A DNA stretch of 64,000 bases from Flavobacterium sp. N3904. GTDB taxonomy: Bacteria > Bacteroidota > Bacteroidia > Flavobacteriales > Flavobacteriaceae. The translations under genes were made by a program, and so were the position numbers. The stretch covers positions 4,009,501-4,073,500 of the forward strand of contig NZ_CP110009.1 in assembly GCF_025947305.1 (NCBI RefSeq). Reading direction: 5' to 3'. This document shows positions 9,117-17,355 of this stretch, one piece after another. The notes under the pieces were generated by a model. It was not told the origin of the DNA. It saw only the letters and a list, made by a program, of their open reading frames with translations, and searched no databases. Every line of letters starts with the position of its first letter. The first letter of the stretch is position 1.

Positions 9117-9120
9117 TCAT

Positions 9121-9158
9121 AAAAAAAGGCTGTCTAAAACATAGACAACCTTTTTAAT
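9121..9158 (+). terminator. Terminator between the LETM1-related gene and carbonic anhydrase
   Basis: Stem AAAAAGGCTGTCT with AGACAACCTTTTT (one mismatch), loop AAAACAT, ending in a T run. It lies between convergent genes and can serve both. Confidence 0.7.
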
Positions 9159-9201
9159 AATTTAAAAGAGATTACTTCATTCAGGACTAAACCGTATTAT
9201 A

Positions 9202-9843
9202 TTACTTATTGAAATTCAGTTGATACACTTCGTCCAAATCTTTATCCGAGCTGAAGTTTACCCCCAAATCGGTCACAAAACCTGAATTCAATCCATAAAC
9301 CCATCCATGTAAAGTTACTTCTTGGCCATTTTTCCATGCAGATTGTATGATAGATGTTTTGGCCAAATCAAACACTTGCTCTTTTGCATTGATTTCTACA
9401 AAAGCATTAAAACGTTCGGTTTCATCAGCAATCGAATCCAAATATTTGTCATGCAAACGATATACATCTTTTATGTGTCGAATCCAGTTATCAATAATAC
9501 CTATAGAGTCATTGCCCATCGCTGCTTTTACACCTCCACAACCATAATGTCCACAAACAATAACGTGTTTTACTTTTAATACATTTACAGCATAATCGAG
9601 TACACTTAACATATTCATATCCGAATGCACGACCATGTTTGCAATATTTCTATGCACAAATACCTCTCCTGGTTTGGCACCAATAATTTCGTTAGCCGGT
9701 ACACGACTGTCCGAACAACCAATCCATAGTAATGGTGGAGTCTGACTTTTGGCAAGGTCTTTAAAATATTCTGGATCTAGATTCAACTGATCTTCAACCC
9801 ACTTTTTATTATTGTCTAATATTTTTTTATAAAAATCACTCAT
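9202..9843 (-). CDS. can: Beta-class carbonic anhydrase
   Basis: A 213-residue protein that interconverts CO2 and bicarbonate. The zinc site is complete: Cys43 and the Asp45-Arg47 dyad in GCSDSRVP, then His99 and Cys102 in CGHYGCGG. The length fits cytoplasmic Can-type enzymes and there is no signal peptide. It is the second gene after a SulP anion transporter on the same strand (88 bp apart), which suggests joint handling of bicarbonate. A shared hairpin follows. Confidence 0.95.
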   Translation of the reverse strand: MSDFYKKILDNNKKWVEDQLNLDPEYFKDLAKSQTPPLLWIGCSDSRVPANEIIGAKPGEVFVHRNIANMVVHSDMNMLSVLDYAVNVLKVKHVIVCGHYGCGGVKAAMGNDSIGIIDNWIRHIKDVYRLHDKYLDSIADETERFNAFVEINAKEQVFDLAKTSIIQSAWKNGQEVTLHGWVYGLNSGFVTDLGVNFSSDKDLDEVYQLNFNK

Positions 9844-9931
9844 TTTCGTTGTTTTTATTGGTCTATTTTTTTTAAGTTAAATATAATGCAAGATAACAGT
9901 ATAAAAGATTTAATGCTTTTAAAATCAGAAA

Positions 9932-11587
9932 TTATTCTTTAAAATCTTCTTTTACCACTGTCTTTTCTACCATTTCTCTTTTTACAAAATCATAATGATG
10001 CTCAATGGTTACATGATTTTGTGTTTCGGCACTATTTTCTAAATGATACTCTTTTTTAAATCCTTTTAGTTTTACCTTAATATTATTATCAATAGCCCTT
10101 GTAGTTTTAAATTCATGGATTAAATCCAAAATATCGTGAGCAATATAAACTGTATCGTGAGCATTAATAACAACTTTACTATTCTCTGGAATATTTGCCA
10201 ATGTCAATTTTATTGCTGCTTTATTCAAGAAAGAAACCTCTTGAGCTAAATCGATGTGAATAACATCCCCATCAAGATATTCATCTTTTCTAAAGCTATA
10301 CGCTCTTTTAAGATTTCCTCTTAATATAAATACAATACTAATCGCAATACCCAAAGCCACCCCTTTTAACAAGTCGGTAAATACTACACCCAAAAATGTA
10401 GCGATAAAGGGTAAAAATTGATATTTACCGTAGTGCCAAAAATGTTTGAAAGTTGCAGGTTTTGCCAATTTATATCCAACCAAAATTAATACAGCAGCCA
10501 AAGTTGCCAAAGGAATCTTATTTAAAATAAAAGGAATCGCAATAACAGATACCATTAACAATACCCCATGAATTATAGCAGATAATTTTGATTTTGCACC
10601 AGCTTCATTATTCGCCGAAGATCGAACTACAACAGATGTCATAGGCAATCCACCCAAAAGTGAACTCACAATATTCCCGATACCTTGCGCTTTTAACTCG
10701 ACATTTGTATTGGTAAAACGCTTGTGAACATCCATTCTATCGGCAGCTTCTATACACAACAAGGTTTCAATTGAAGCAACAATAGCTATTGTCAAACCAA
10801 CTACCCACACTTTTGGATTCATTATTCCAGCAAAATTTGGAGTAACAATAATTGCTTTAAATTCGTCTAAATTTGTCGGAATAGGCAACGAAACCAAATG
10901 TTCTTTTCCTATAGCTAAAGAACTACCAGAAGCGGTAAAGAATTCGTTTAGTAATATTCCGAGAATAACCGCTACAAGAGCTCCCGGAATGATTTTTAAT
11001 TTTTTCAAAAAAGGTACTTTATCCCACAAAATTAAAATGGCTATTGAAACTGCAGCAATTATTATCGCACCTAATTGTAAGTGATTTAAAACTGCAAATA
11101 AAGAGGAAAAGGTATTGTCTCCATCAAGTTGAGAAAAAGATTCATTACCTTCAAAATCAGCATCGTACCCAAAAGCATGAGGCAATTGTTTCATAATAAT
11201 TATGACTCCAATCCCTGCCAACATTCCTTCAATTACATTAGTTGGGAAATAATTTGAAATACTTCCAGCTTTCAAAAAACCCAATGCCAATTGAATTAAT
11301 CCAGCAATAAAAACGGCAGTTAAAAAAACATCAAATGCTCCCAAATCAGTAATTGCTGTCAATATTATTGCTGTCAAACCTGCAGCAGGACCAGAAACAC
11401 TAATATGTGATTGACTTAAATATCCTACTACTATACCCCCAACAATACCTGAAATAATCCCAGAAAACAAAGGTGCTCCGGAAGCCATTGCTATTCCTAA
11501 ACAAAGTGGCAAAGCCACTAAAAAAACTACTAAACCAGAAGCAAAATCAGATTTGAAATACGTAAAAAGGTTTGTTTTTTTTGACAT
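9932..11587 (-). CDS. SulP family anion transporter (likely bicarbonate)
   Basis: A 551-residue membrane protein with about 12-14 hydrophobic segments in residues 10-410. SulP signatures are visible: ALPLCLGIAMASGAPLFSGIISG near the start, SQSHISVSGPAAGLTAI, and VASIETLLCIEAADRMD with GIGNIVSSLLGGLPMT. The C-terminus (about residues 440-520) forms a STAS-like domain (DVIHIDLAQEVSFLNKAAI, then VVINAHDTVYI). SulP proteins carry sulfate, bicarbonate or other anions. The carbonic anhydrase gene directly downstream favours bicarbonate, as in BicA-like or SulP-CA fusions, but this is inferred from context. Confidence 0.88.
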   Translation of the reverse strand: MSKKTNLFTYFKSDFASGLVVFLVALPLCLGIAMASGAPLFSGIISGIVGGIVVGYLSQSHISVSGPAAGLTAIILTAITDLGAFDVFLTAVFIAGLIQLALGFLKAGSISNYFPTNVIEGMLAGIGVIIIMKQLPHAFGYDADFEGNESFSQLDGDNTFSSLFAVLNHLQLGAIIIAAVSIAILILWDKVPFLKKLKIIPGALVAVILGILLNEFFTASGSSLAIGKEHLVSLPIPTNLDEFKAIIVTPNFAGIMNPKVWVVGLTIAIVASIETLLCIEAADRMDVHKRFTNTNVELKAQGIGNIVSSLLGGLPMTSVVVRSSANNEAGAKSKLSAIIHGVLLMVSVIAIPFILNKIPLATLAAVLILVGYKLAKPATFKHFWHYGKYQFLPFIATFLGVVFTDLLKGVALGIAISIVFILRGNLKRAYSFRKDEYLDGDVIHIDLAQEVSFLNKAAIKLTLANIPENSKVVINAHDTVYIAHDILDLIHEFKTTRAIDNNIKVKLKGFKKEYHLENSAETQNHVTIEHHYDFVKREMVEKTVVKEDFKE

Positions 11588-11799
11588 AATAAATTTATAA
11601 AGTTAATTTAAAAGATTAAATATAAAAATTTATCTCCATATAACATTATTAATCAACACAATAAGCCAGTCCATATCAAAATGACAACTTTGCGATAATC
11701 TCTTGGGGATTATTGAGAAAGTGACCTAATATGAAAAATTACTAGTGCTAATAAGTAAAATAGAGAATAGTATTTTTGACTATAAAAAATTAAAATAAT

Positions 11800-12081
11800 C
11801 TATAAACGATTTGGGGGAGGAATAAATATTGATGCAGTAATAATATCATGTTTTGACAAATTCTCAGAAAGAATGAGACTGGAATTATTGATAAAAAATT
11901 GAGGTAATTCTAATAAAGGATGAGAATCAAATATAGCTTTAATTCCTTTTAAGGAATGTTCTTCTTCAGAAAAACTATAGAAAAAAGACGTATCGCTATC
12001 TTTCTCTATTAACCTAACAATTGTTGGAGTTATTAGAAAAGTTATAAAAACAAACAATAATACTTGTGCGACTACTTTCAT
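11800..12081 (-). CDS. Small membrane-anchored conserved protein
   Basis: A 93-residue protein starting MKVVAQVLLFVFITFLITP: one N-terminal membrane helix or uncleaved signal, then a polar region with FFYSFSEEEHSLKGIKAIF. It resembles a short protein seen widely in flavobacteria with no known function. An ATG 9 codons upstream (12108) is in frame, but a -7 element (TACTTTTG, 12087-12094) lies between the two, so the start at 12081 is preferred; it would then be nearly leaderless. Confidence 0.6.
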   Translation of the reverse strand: MKVVAQVLLFVFITFLITPTIVRLIEKDSDTSFFYSFSEEEHSLKGIKAIFDSHPLLELPQFFINNSSLILSENLSKHDIITASIFIPPPNRL

Positions 12082-12086
12082 TGCAT

Positions 12087-12094
12087 CAAAAGTA
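12087..12094 (-). promoter_or_regulatory. -7 element of the 11800-12081 gene
   Basis: On the minus strand TACTTTTG fits TAnnTTTG exactly and ends five bases before the preferred ATG at 12081. It argues against the longer start at 12108. Confidence 0.4.
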
Positions 12095-12149
12095 GTTCTA
12101 AAGAGCAAAAATTAAAAACCACATCTTAAAATTTAAAAAAAAATTAACA

Positions 12150-12191
12150 TACCCAAAAAAACCAGAATATAATTACAATTATTCTGGTTCA
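12150..12191 (-). terminator. Terminator of dps
   Basis: Perfect 10-bp stem AACCAGAATA (12160-12169) with TATTCTGGTT (12180-12189), followed on the minus strand by a T run. It lies 22 bp past the dps stop. Confidence 0.75.
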
Positions 12192-12211
12192 CTTTTTATT
12201 GCATTAAAAAA

Positions 12212-12691
12212 TTACAAACTCTCTTCTAACCAAGCTTTCATCATCCAAATTGTTTTCTCTTGTTCTACTATAAAATCACTCATCATAGAATTTGTTCCTT
12301 CATCATTTATTTGTGAAGCTTTGTCAAGAATATTTCTTTCATTTTTCAATAACTGTGATAACGAATCCACTATCAACTGAATTGCTTTTTCATCATTCGA
12401 AATATTTTTTCCGACCGTCAATTGATTGAATTTAATATAATCCTCAAAAGTATGCAAAGGTCTACCGCCTAAAGTAAGAACTCTTTCAGCAATTAAATCG
12501 ATTTTTAATTGAGAATCATTGTATAATTCTTCAAATTTTATATGCAAATCAAAGAAACGTCTTCCTCTAATATTCCAATGCAACCCTCTTAAACTTTGAT
12601 AATAAATTTGATAATTCGATAAAAGTATGTTCAATTCTACGATAATAACTTCCGATTCTTCTACGGGTAATCCTATTGTACTAAGTTTCAT
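12212..12691 (-). CDS. dps: Dps family DNA-binding ferritin-like protein
   Basis: A 159-residue protein from the chosen start. The Dps ferroxidase signature LRGLHWNIRGRRFFDLHIKFEELYND is present, supplying the conserved His, Asp and Glu ligands, followed by DLIAERVLTLGGRP. Dps shells oxidise Fe(II) with peroxide and store it, protecting DNA. A start six codons upstream (12709) is possible, but it would fall inside the -7 element TAAATTTG at 12707-12714, so 12691 is preferred. It is divergent from oxyR across a perfect palindrome, which fits OxyR control, as is known for dps in Bacteroides. Confidence 0.92.
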   Translation of the reverse strand: MKLSTIGLPVEESEVIIVELNILLSNYQIYYQSLRGLHWNIRGRRFFDLHIKFEELYNDSQLKIDLIAERVLTLGGRPLHTFEDYIKFNQLTVGKNISNDEKAIQLIVDSLSQLLKNERNILDKASQINDEGTNSMMSDFIVEQEKTIWMMKAWLEESL

Positions 12692-12706
12692 TTTTTTTAT
12701 TTTATT

Positions 12707-12714
12707 CAAATTTA
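12707..12714 (-). promoter_or_regulatory. -7 promoter element of dps
   Basis: TAAATTTG on the minus strand matches TAnnTTTG. Transcription would start near 12702, placing the palindrome centre about 60 bases upstream, a usual position for an OxyR activating site. Confidence 0.5.
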
Positions 12715-12746
12715 AGTAATAAAATCAAAAAATTATCTATAAATTA

Positions 12747-12781
12747 AATTGATTGTTTTTATATTTGCATAACAATCAATT
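12747..12781. promoter_or_regulatory. Perfect palindrome between dps and oxyR, candidate OxyR operator
   Basis: AATTGATTGTT (12747-12757) and AACAATCAATT (12771-12781) form a perfect 11-bp inverted repeat with a 13-base spacer. The spacer contains the oxyR -7 element. LysR-type regulators bind dyads of this kind next to their own divergent promoters. Position relative to dps and oxyR fits activation of one and autoregulation of the other. Assignment to OxyR is inferred. Confidence 0.6.
12760..12767 (+). promoter_or_regulatory. -7 promoter element of oxyR
   Basis: TATATTTG matches TAnnTTTG and lies 19 bases before the oxyR ATG, inside the palindrome spacer. A regulator bound to the palindrome would block it. 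Confidence 0.5.
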
Positions 12782-12786
12782 ATACA

Positions 12787-13728
12787 ATGACAATTACACA
12801 ACTCAAATACGTTTTGGCCGTCGCCGAACATAAAAATTTTACTCTTGCAGCTGAAAAATGCTTTGTTACGCAACCAACATTAAGCATGCAAATTCAAAAA
12901 ATAGAAGACGAACTCAGTATTCAAATTTTTGACAGAACCAAAAAACCAATACAATTGACAGATATTGGTCAAAAAATTGTCAATCAAGCCAAGAATATTG
13001 TCAACGAAGCAGATCGCATTCAAGATATAGTAGAACAACAAAAAGGATTTATAGGAGGGGAATTTCGATTGGGAATAATACCAACGATTATGCCCACTCT
13101 TCTACCCATGTTTTTGAATAATTTTATAAAAAAATACCCAAAAGTTAAACTTATAATAGAAGAACTCAATACTGATGAAATCATTATAAAATTAAAAAAC
13201 GGGAACCTTGACGCAGCAATTGCTGCAACACCACTGGAAGACGAAAAAATTAAAGAAATTGTACTCTATTTTGAACCTTTTGTAGCCTACATTCCTGAAA
13301 ACAATGCTGTTTTTCAAAAAGAGGAAATTGAAATTTCAGATTTGAATATAAATGAAATTTTGTTACTCCAAGATGGACACTGCTTTAGAGATGGTATTCT
13401 TAATTTGTGTAAATACCGAAGTGAAACAGACCCGAAATCTTTTCAAATTGAAAGTGGCAGTTTTGAAACCTTAATAAAATTGGCTGATGAAGGATTGGGA
13501 ACTACTTTATTGCCCTATCTTCATACCTTGGATCTTAAAGAAAAAGACAAGTTAAAGCTAAGACAATTTAAAGAACCCAAACCGGCCCGTGAAGTCAGTT
13601 TGATTTATCCAAAAAGTGAATTAAAAATTCAGATTATTGATGCTTTGAGATCTACAATCGCAGGAGTAGTAAAAGGAGCAATAGTTTTTCAAAATGTTCA
13701 AATTGTGAGTCCATTACCAAAAAAATAA
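12787..13728 (+). CDS. oxyR: Peroxide-sensing LysR-type regulator OxyR
   Basis: A 313-residue LysR-type protein. Residues 1-60 form the winged helix-turn-helix (MTITQLKYVLAVAEHKNFTLAA, QPTLSMQIQKIE) and the rest a periplasmic-binding-like sensor. The redox pair is present at Cys199 and Cys208 in DGHCFRDGILNLC, the same numbering as in E. coli OxyR. Peroxide forms a disulfide between them and switches on protective genes. The divergent dps gene is the obvious target. A strong terminator follows. Confidence 0.95.
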   Translation: MTITQLKYVLAVAEHKNFTLAAEKCFVTQPTLSMQIQKIEDELSIQIFDRTKKPIQLTDIGQKIVNQAKNIVNEADRIQDIVEQQKGFIGGEFRLGIIPTIMPTLLPMFLNNFIKKYPKVKLIIEELNTDEIIIKLKNGNLDAAIAATPLEDEKIKEIVLYFEPFVAYIPENNAVFQKEEIEISDLNINEILLLQDGHCFRDGILNLCKYRSETDPKSFQIESGSFETLIKLADEGLGTTLLPYLHTLDLKEKDKLKLRQFKEPKPAREVSLIYPKSELKIQIIDALRSTIAGVVKGAIVFQNVQIVSPLPKK

Positions 13729-13730
13729 AA

Positions 13731-13766
13731 TAAAAATAGGAGCTAAAAATTAGCTCCTATTTTTTT
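13731..13766 (+). terminator. Terminator after oxyR
   Basis: Stem AATAGGAGCTAA with TTAGCTCCTATT, loop AAA, followed by a T run; A-rich on the other side, so it may also end the minus-strand gene at 13791. Confidence 0.85.
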
Positions 13767-13790
13767 GAGGGTGATTTGGTGCACATTCAT

Positions 13791-13982
13791 TTATAAATAT
13801 ACCAAACAATCTTGAAGTTCTGGTTTTTCATTTGTAAAAAACAAAAGCCATTTCTTCAAATTTTCAATCTCATAAGGCAATAAATTTTTAATCGCTTTTT
13901 TAAGTTCTTTAGCAAAAAGCTCAGGATCAAAACTCACTCTTTCGAGTACCATTTTTGTGTAATCATAAATCATTCTGGACAT
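13791..13982 (-). CDS. Small conserved protein, paralog of 14195-14392
   Basis: A 63-residue acidic and basic helical protein: MSRMIYDYTKMVLERVSFDP, LKKAIKNLLPYEIENLKKWL, then EKPELQDCLVYL. It is a clear paralog of the next gene on the same strand (14195-14392); both share DYTK-VLERVSFDP-LF-KEL-KAI--LLP and EKPEL--CL. Such short proteins recur in flavobacteria and I know no function for them. No signal peptide, membrane helix or DNA-binding motif is evident. The strong conservation between copies shows it is a real gene. Confidence 0.75.
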   Translation of the reverse strand: MSRMIYDYTKMVLERVSFDPELFAKELKKAIKNLLPYEIENLKKWLLFFTNEKPELQDCLVYL

Positions 13983-14160
13983 AACAAAAAGGTTTAAAAA
14001 TTTAAATTAGTAAGCATTAGCAAAAATATTAAAATATTTTATTTCTGCAAATAAAAAAATCTATTAAACACTATAAAAGCCGACAAAATACAAAAAAATT
14101 TCTTATAAAAAAGATAAAACTTACAAAAATACATTTCTTAAAATTCAAAAAAAACATAAC

Positions 14161-14197
14161 AAAAAAAAAGAACCAAATAGTTGGTTCCTTTTTTTTA
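14161..14197 (-). terminator. Terminator after the 14195-14392 gene
   Basis: Stem GAACCAA with TTGGTTC, loop ATAG or CTAT, between an A run and a T run. The stop codon of the gene at 14195 overlaps its edge, so it separates the two paralogs into different units. Confidence 0.75.
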
Positions 14198-14392
14198 TGG
14201 GTTTACAATTAGTAAACAATGCTTTAATTCTGGTTTTTCGATTGTGAAATTGAATAACCACTCTCGCAATTGTTCCATTTCAAATGGTAATAGTGTTCTA
14301 ATTGCTTTTTCTAATTCTTTACAGAAAAGGATTGGATCAAAACTTACTCTTTCAAGTACAGATTTTGTATAATCAAACATTATTTTAGACAT
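14195..14392 (-). CDS. Small conserved protein, paralog of 13791-13982
   Basis: A 65-residue protein, MSKIMFDYTKSVLERVSFDP followed by a helix (KELEKAIRTLLPFEMEQLREWL) and a short tail with EKPELKHCLLIVN. About half its residues match the neighbouring 63-residue protein. A single Cys near the C-terminus and one near residue 23 are present; only the C-terminal one is shared. No function is known. It is ended by its own hairpin. Confidence 0.75.
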   Translation of the reverse strand: MSKIMFDYTKSVLERVSFDPILFCKELEKAIRTLLPFEMEQLREWLFNFTIEKPELKHCLLIVNP

Positions 14393-14521
14393 AATAAATT
14401 AAGATTTTTGGGGTTAGATCTTGATTTTAACGTGTTGTAAATGTACTTTATTTTTTGAATACAAAGTAAAAATTTAACATAGAATTTTTATATTTTTTAA
14501 CTTTATCATTAAAAACCAACA

Positions 14522-15190
14522 TTAAAAATCTCCCTTTCTTGCTCTAAACATTTCCCTCTTTCCAGGAGGTCCAGCGAGTTTTTCGACAGTAAATCCAACT
14601 TCTATCATGCTCCTCTTAACAACTCCTCGAGCGGCATAAGTGACTAAAATTCCGTTTGGTTTAAGAGCTTCAAACATTCTTTTAAATATTGCTGTACTCC
14701 ACAATTCGGGTTGTACGCGATATCCAAAAGCATCAAAATAAATTAGATCAAACTTTTCGACATCATCAATTTCTTCAAAAAACTGTTTTCTTTTAGTCAA
14801 TGAAAATGTTTCGGTTACAATAATTTTTTCTTCCCAATTTGCCTGATGCATTTTGTCAAAAACAGCTTTCGATTCTAAAGCATTTAATTCTGAAACATAA
14901 TTCATTGCAACCAATTCGTCAGCCGAAATGGGATAGGCTTCTACTCCAACATAATCTATGTTTTGATTTAAATCTTTGGATTCTAAATAAGTAATAAAAG
15001 CATTCAAACCCGTTCCTAAACCAATTTCTAAAATAGAAACTTGTTTATTTGGCAACAAAGCCAATCCATTTTTTATAAAAACATGTTTTGCTTCCTGAAT
15101 CGCTCCGTGTTTGGAATGATAACATTCTTTCCATTCTTTTATGTGAATTGTTGTTGATCCATCGAGTGTTTGTATAATTTCTCTTTCCAA
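14522..15190 (-). CDS. mnmD: tRNA wobble-uridine methyltransferase MnmD (MnmC N-domain type)
   Basis: A 222-residue stand-alone version of the methyltransferase half of MnmC, which methylates the aminomethyl group on 2-thiouridine at tRNA position 34. The SAM-binding motif EIGLGTGLNAF is at about residues 55-65, the acidic GVEAYPIS motif follows, and YFDAFGYRVQPELWS is the MnmD catalytic signature. AGPPGKREMFRA is the typical C-terminal end. The FAD-dependent half of MnmC is not present, as usual in Bacteroidota. It stands alone on the minus strand. Confidence 0.85.
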   Translation of the reverse strand: MEREIIQTLDGSTTIHIKEWKECYHSKHGAIQEAKHVFIKNGLALLPNKQVSILEIGLGTGLNAFITYLESKDLNQNIDYVGVEAYPISADELVAMNYVSELNALESKAVFDKMHQANWEEKIIVTETFSLTKRKQFFEEIDDVEKFDLIYFDAFGYRVQPELWSTAIFKRMFEALKPNGILVTYAARGVVKRSMIEVGFTVEKLAGPPGKREMFRARKGDF

Positions 15191-15400
15191 AATATTTTTT
15201 TGTGGGATTTATATTTTCTGTGTTTCTTATCAAATTCAAAATTACTTTAAAACAATATCTTATAGTCCTATAAAACGAATCTTTTTTTAAATAATTCACA
15301 CAATTCTGTCCATAATTTTAAATAAATTTTAACTATAAATAAATCACAATTAAATGCTGTAATTTATACCATTTTAGCAAGGATTTCTCTGATTTTTATT

Positions 15401-15408
15401 TAATTTTG
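15401..15408 (+). promoter_or_regulatory. -7 element of ilvE
   Basis: TAATTTTG matches TAnnTTTG about 80 bases before the ilvE ATG, leaving a leader of roughly 75 bases. The 299-bp gap upstream shows no other clear element. Confidence 0.4.
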
Positions 15409-15489
15409 CAATCAATAATTCTCCTTTAAAGAAATTTAAGCGTTTGGTTATTAACTATAAAAAATATCTTTTTAAAACAATACATTATT

Positions 15490-16557
15490 ATGAGTACAAC
15501 TCAAACTAACAAAATAGAAACTATAAAAGCGAAGACTTCAAAAATAAATGAAGTTGATTTTGATAATTTACACTTTGGATCTGTATTTACCGATCATTTA
15601 TTTGAATGTGACTACACCAATGGAGAATGGCAAAAGCCTGTAATTAAGCCTTATGCACCTTTTTTATTAGATCCTTCTGCTAAAGTTTTTCATTATGGTC
15701 AGGCTATTTTTGAGGGAATGAAAGCCTACAAAGATGATAATAATGATTTATGGCTTTTCAGACCTGATGAAAACTTTAAACGTTTCAACACATCGGCAGT
15801 AAGAATGGCGATGCCTGAAGTTCCGGAACACATTTTTATGGATGGTTTGAACCAATTGTTGCAATTGGATGAGGCTTGGATAAAAAAAGGACTTGGAAAC
15901 ACTATGTACATCAGGCCTTTTATGATTGCAACCGGAGAAGGTGTGATTGCAAATCCTTCAGAAGATTATAAATTCATGATTATCCTTTCTCCTGCAAAAG
16001 CCTATTATTCTGGAGAGGTAAAAGTTTTAATTGCTGAACATTTCAGTAGAGCTGCAAATGGAGGAATTGGTGCTGCGAAAGCTGCCGGTAACTATGCCGC
16101 TCAATTTTACCCAACCACTTTGGCTAACAAAGAAGGCTTTCAACAAGTGATCTGGACAGATGATGCTACGCACACCAAGCTGGAAGAAGCTGGTACTATG
16201 AATGTATTTTTCAGAATAAACGATACATTATTGACTGCGCCGGTAAGTGAACGTATTCTTGATGGTATCACTAGAAAGAGTCTTATAGATATGGCCAAAA
16301 AAGAAGGAATTAAAGTAGAAGTTCGCCCAGTATTAGTTTCTGAACTTGTAGAAGCATCTAAAAATGGTTCTTTGAAAGAAATTTTTGGAGCTGGAACTGC
16401 AGCAGTTGTTAATCCAATAATTGGGTATTCTTATAAAGATGTATATTATGAATTGCCTAAAATAGAAAATTCTTTTGCAATTCAACTTAAAGAAAAACTT
16501 ACCAACATTCAACATAAATTGGCTGAAGACACTTTTGGATGGACCGTTAAGGTATAG
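15490..16557 (+). CDS. ilvE: Branched-chain amino acid aminotransferase
   Basis: A 355-residue PLP enzyme of the class IV (fold type IV) group that makes or degrades Leu, Ile and Val by exchange with glutamate. GQAIFEGMKAYK, the PLP-binding Lys197 in AAKAAGNYAAQFYP, and the LEEAGTMNVFFRI phosphate-site segment are intact. Length fits the eukaryote-like long BCAT found in Bacteroidota. It is monocistronic with its own hairpin terminator. Confidence 0.93.
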   Translation: MSTTQTNKIETIKAKTSKINEVDFDNLHFGSVFTDHLFECDYTNGEWQKPVIKPYAPFLLDPSAKVFHYGQAIFEGMKAYKDDNNDLWLFRPDENFKRFNTSAVRMAMPEVPEHIFMDGLNQLLQLDEAWIKKGLGNTMYIRPFMIATGEGVIANPSEDYKFMIILSPAKAYYSGEVKVLIAEHFSRAANGGIGAAKAAGNYAAQFYPTTLANKEGFQQVIWTDDATHTKLEEAGTMNVFFRINDTLLTAPVSERILDGITRKSLIDMAKKEGIKVEVRPVLVSELVEASKNGSLKEIFGAGTAAVVNPIIGYSYKDVYYELPKIENSFAIQLKEKLTNIQHKLAEDTFGWTVKV

Positions 16558-16576
16558 ATTTCAGATTTCAATCAAA

Positions 16577-16614
16577 TAAAAAAGCGGTTTTCATTCTGAA
16601 AATCGCTTTTTTGT
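16577..16614 (+). terminator. Terminator after ilvE
   Basis: Stem AAAAAAGCGGTTTTC with GAAAATCGCTTTTTT (one G-T pair), followed by T residues; it can also end the minus-strand gene at 16633. Confidence 0.8.
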
Positions 16615-16632
16615 TTCAAATCCAGACTAAAA

Positions 16633-17013
16633 CTAAATCAATTTAGAGAAATCGGGTTTGAAATAATTTGGTCCTTTCATTACTTTTCCGTCTTCGCGAT
16701 AAATAGGATTTCCATCTTCTCCCAATTTACTCATGTTAGAGCGTTGGATTTCATCAAAAACGGCTTCAATTTTGTGTTGCAATCCATGTTCGATAATAGT
16801 TCCGCAAAGAATATACATCATATCGCCAAGTGCATCGGCAATTTCGACCAAGTCATTATTTTGAACGGCTTCAAGATACTCTTCATTTTCTTCTTTCATC
16901 AAATTGTAACGAAGTATGTTTTTGGCTTCGCCCAAACTTGCTATTGGCATTTCGCTATGTCCTATCCTGAATGCCGTATGAAATTCCTTAACAGCGTTGA
17001 TTTGTTTTTGCAT
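16633..17013 (-). CDS. MazG-like nucleoside triphosphate pyrophosphohydrolase
   Basis: A 126-residue all-alpha protein. The metal-binding pattern EENEEYLEA followed by EIADALGDMMYILCG is that of the MazG/HisE-like superfamily (ExxE...ExxD), which cleaves NTPs or phosphoribosyl-ATP to remove pyrophosphate. The C-terminal EDGKVMKGPNYFKPD is shared by the small stand-alone members. The exact substrate cannot be told; HisE is less likely because there is no histidine operon here. It overlaps no neighbour and shares the ilvE terminator. Confidence 0.8.
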   Translation of the reverse strand: MQKQINAVKEFHTAFRIGHSEMPIASLGEAKNILRYNLMKEENEEYLEAVQNNDLVEIADALGDMMYILCGTIIEHGLQHKIEAVFDEIQRSNMSKLGEDGNPIYREDGKVMKGPNYFKPDFSKLI

Positions 17014-17064
17014 CCTTTTTATTTTTTGATTTGAACTGGAAATTTAACAACAATTTCTAAACTA

Positions 17065-17283
17065 ATGTCTAAATTTGTCGAAAAATATTTTAACATGTTT
17101 AGTCAAGGTCAATTAATATTTGCTGTTTGTTTTTTTATTGCTTTTGTCATTGCAATGGTATTTGCTTACCGTAAAGATGCTAATCTACATAAAGTTTTCT
17201 ACAAAGGAAATTATAAAATCCTAATAGGTTTCCTTGTTTTTATTGGGCTCCTATTTGTAATCAAAATCTATTTTAAACATTAA
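17065..17283 (+). CDS. Small two-helix membrane protein
   Basis: A 72-residue protein with membrane helices at about residues 15-34 and 50-68 and a short basic loop (YRKDANLHKVFYKGNYK) between them. It resembles a short conserved flavobacterial protein without known function. It is divergent from the MazG-like gene and ends at a hairpin shared with the convergent M49 peptidase. Confidence 0.65.
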   Translation: MSKFVEKYFNMFSQGQLIFAVCFFIAFVIAMVFAYRKDANLHKVFYKGNYKILIGFLVFIGLLFVIKIYFKH

Positions 17284-17296
17284 AACATTCTTTATT

Positions 17297-17337
17297 CAAA
17301 AAAAAAAAACGCCCAACATCACTGTGGACGTTTTTGT
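17297..17337. terminator. Bidirectional terminator between 17065-17283 and the M49 peptidase
   Basis: An imperfect stem (ACGCCCA with TGGACGT, one mismatch) flanked by a long A run and a T run lies between the two convergent genes. Confidence 0.6.
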
Positions 17338-17355
17338 ATTATAATTGATTCGTTT

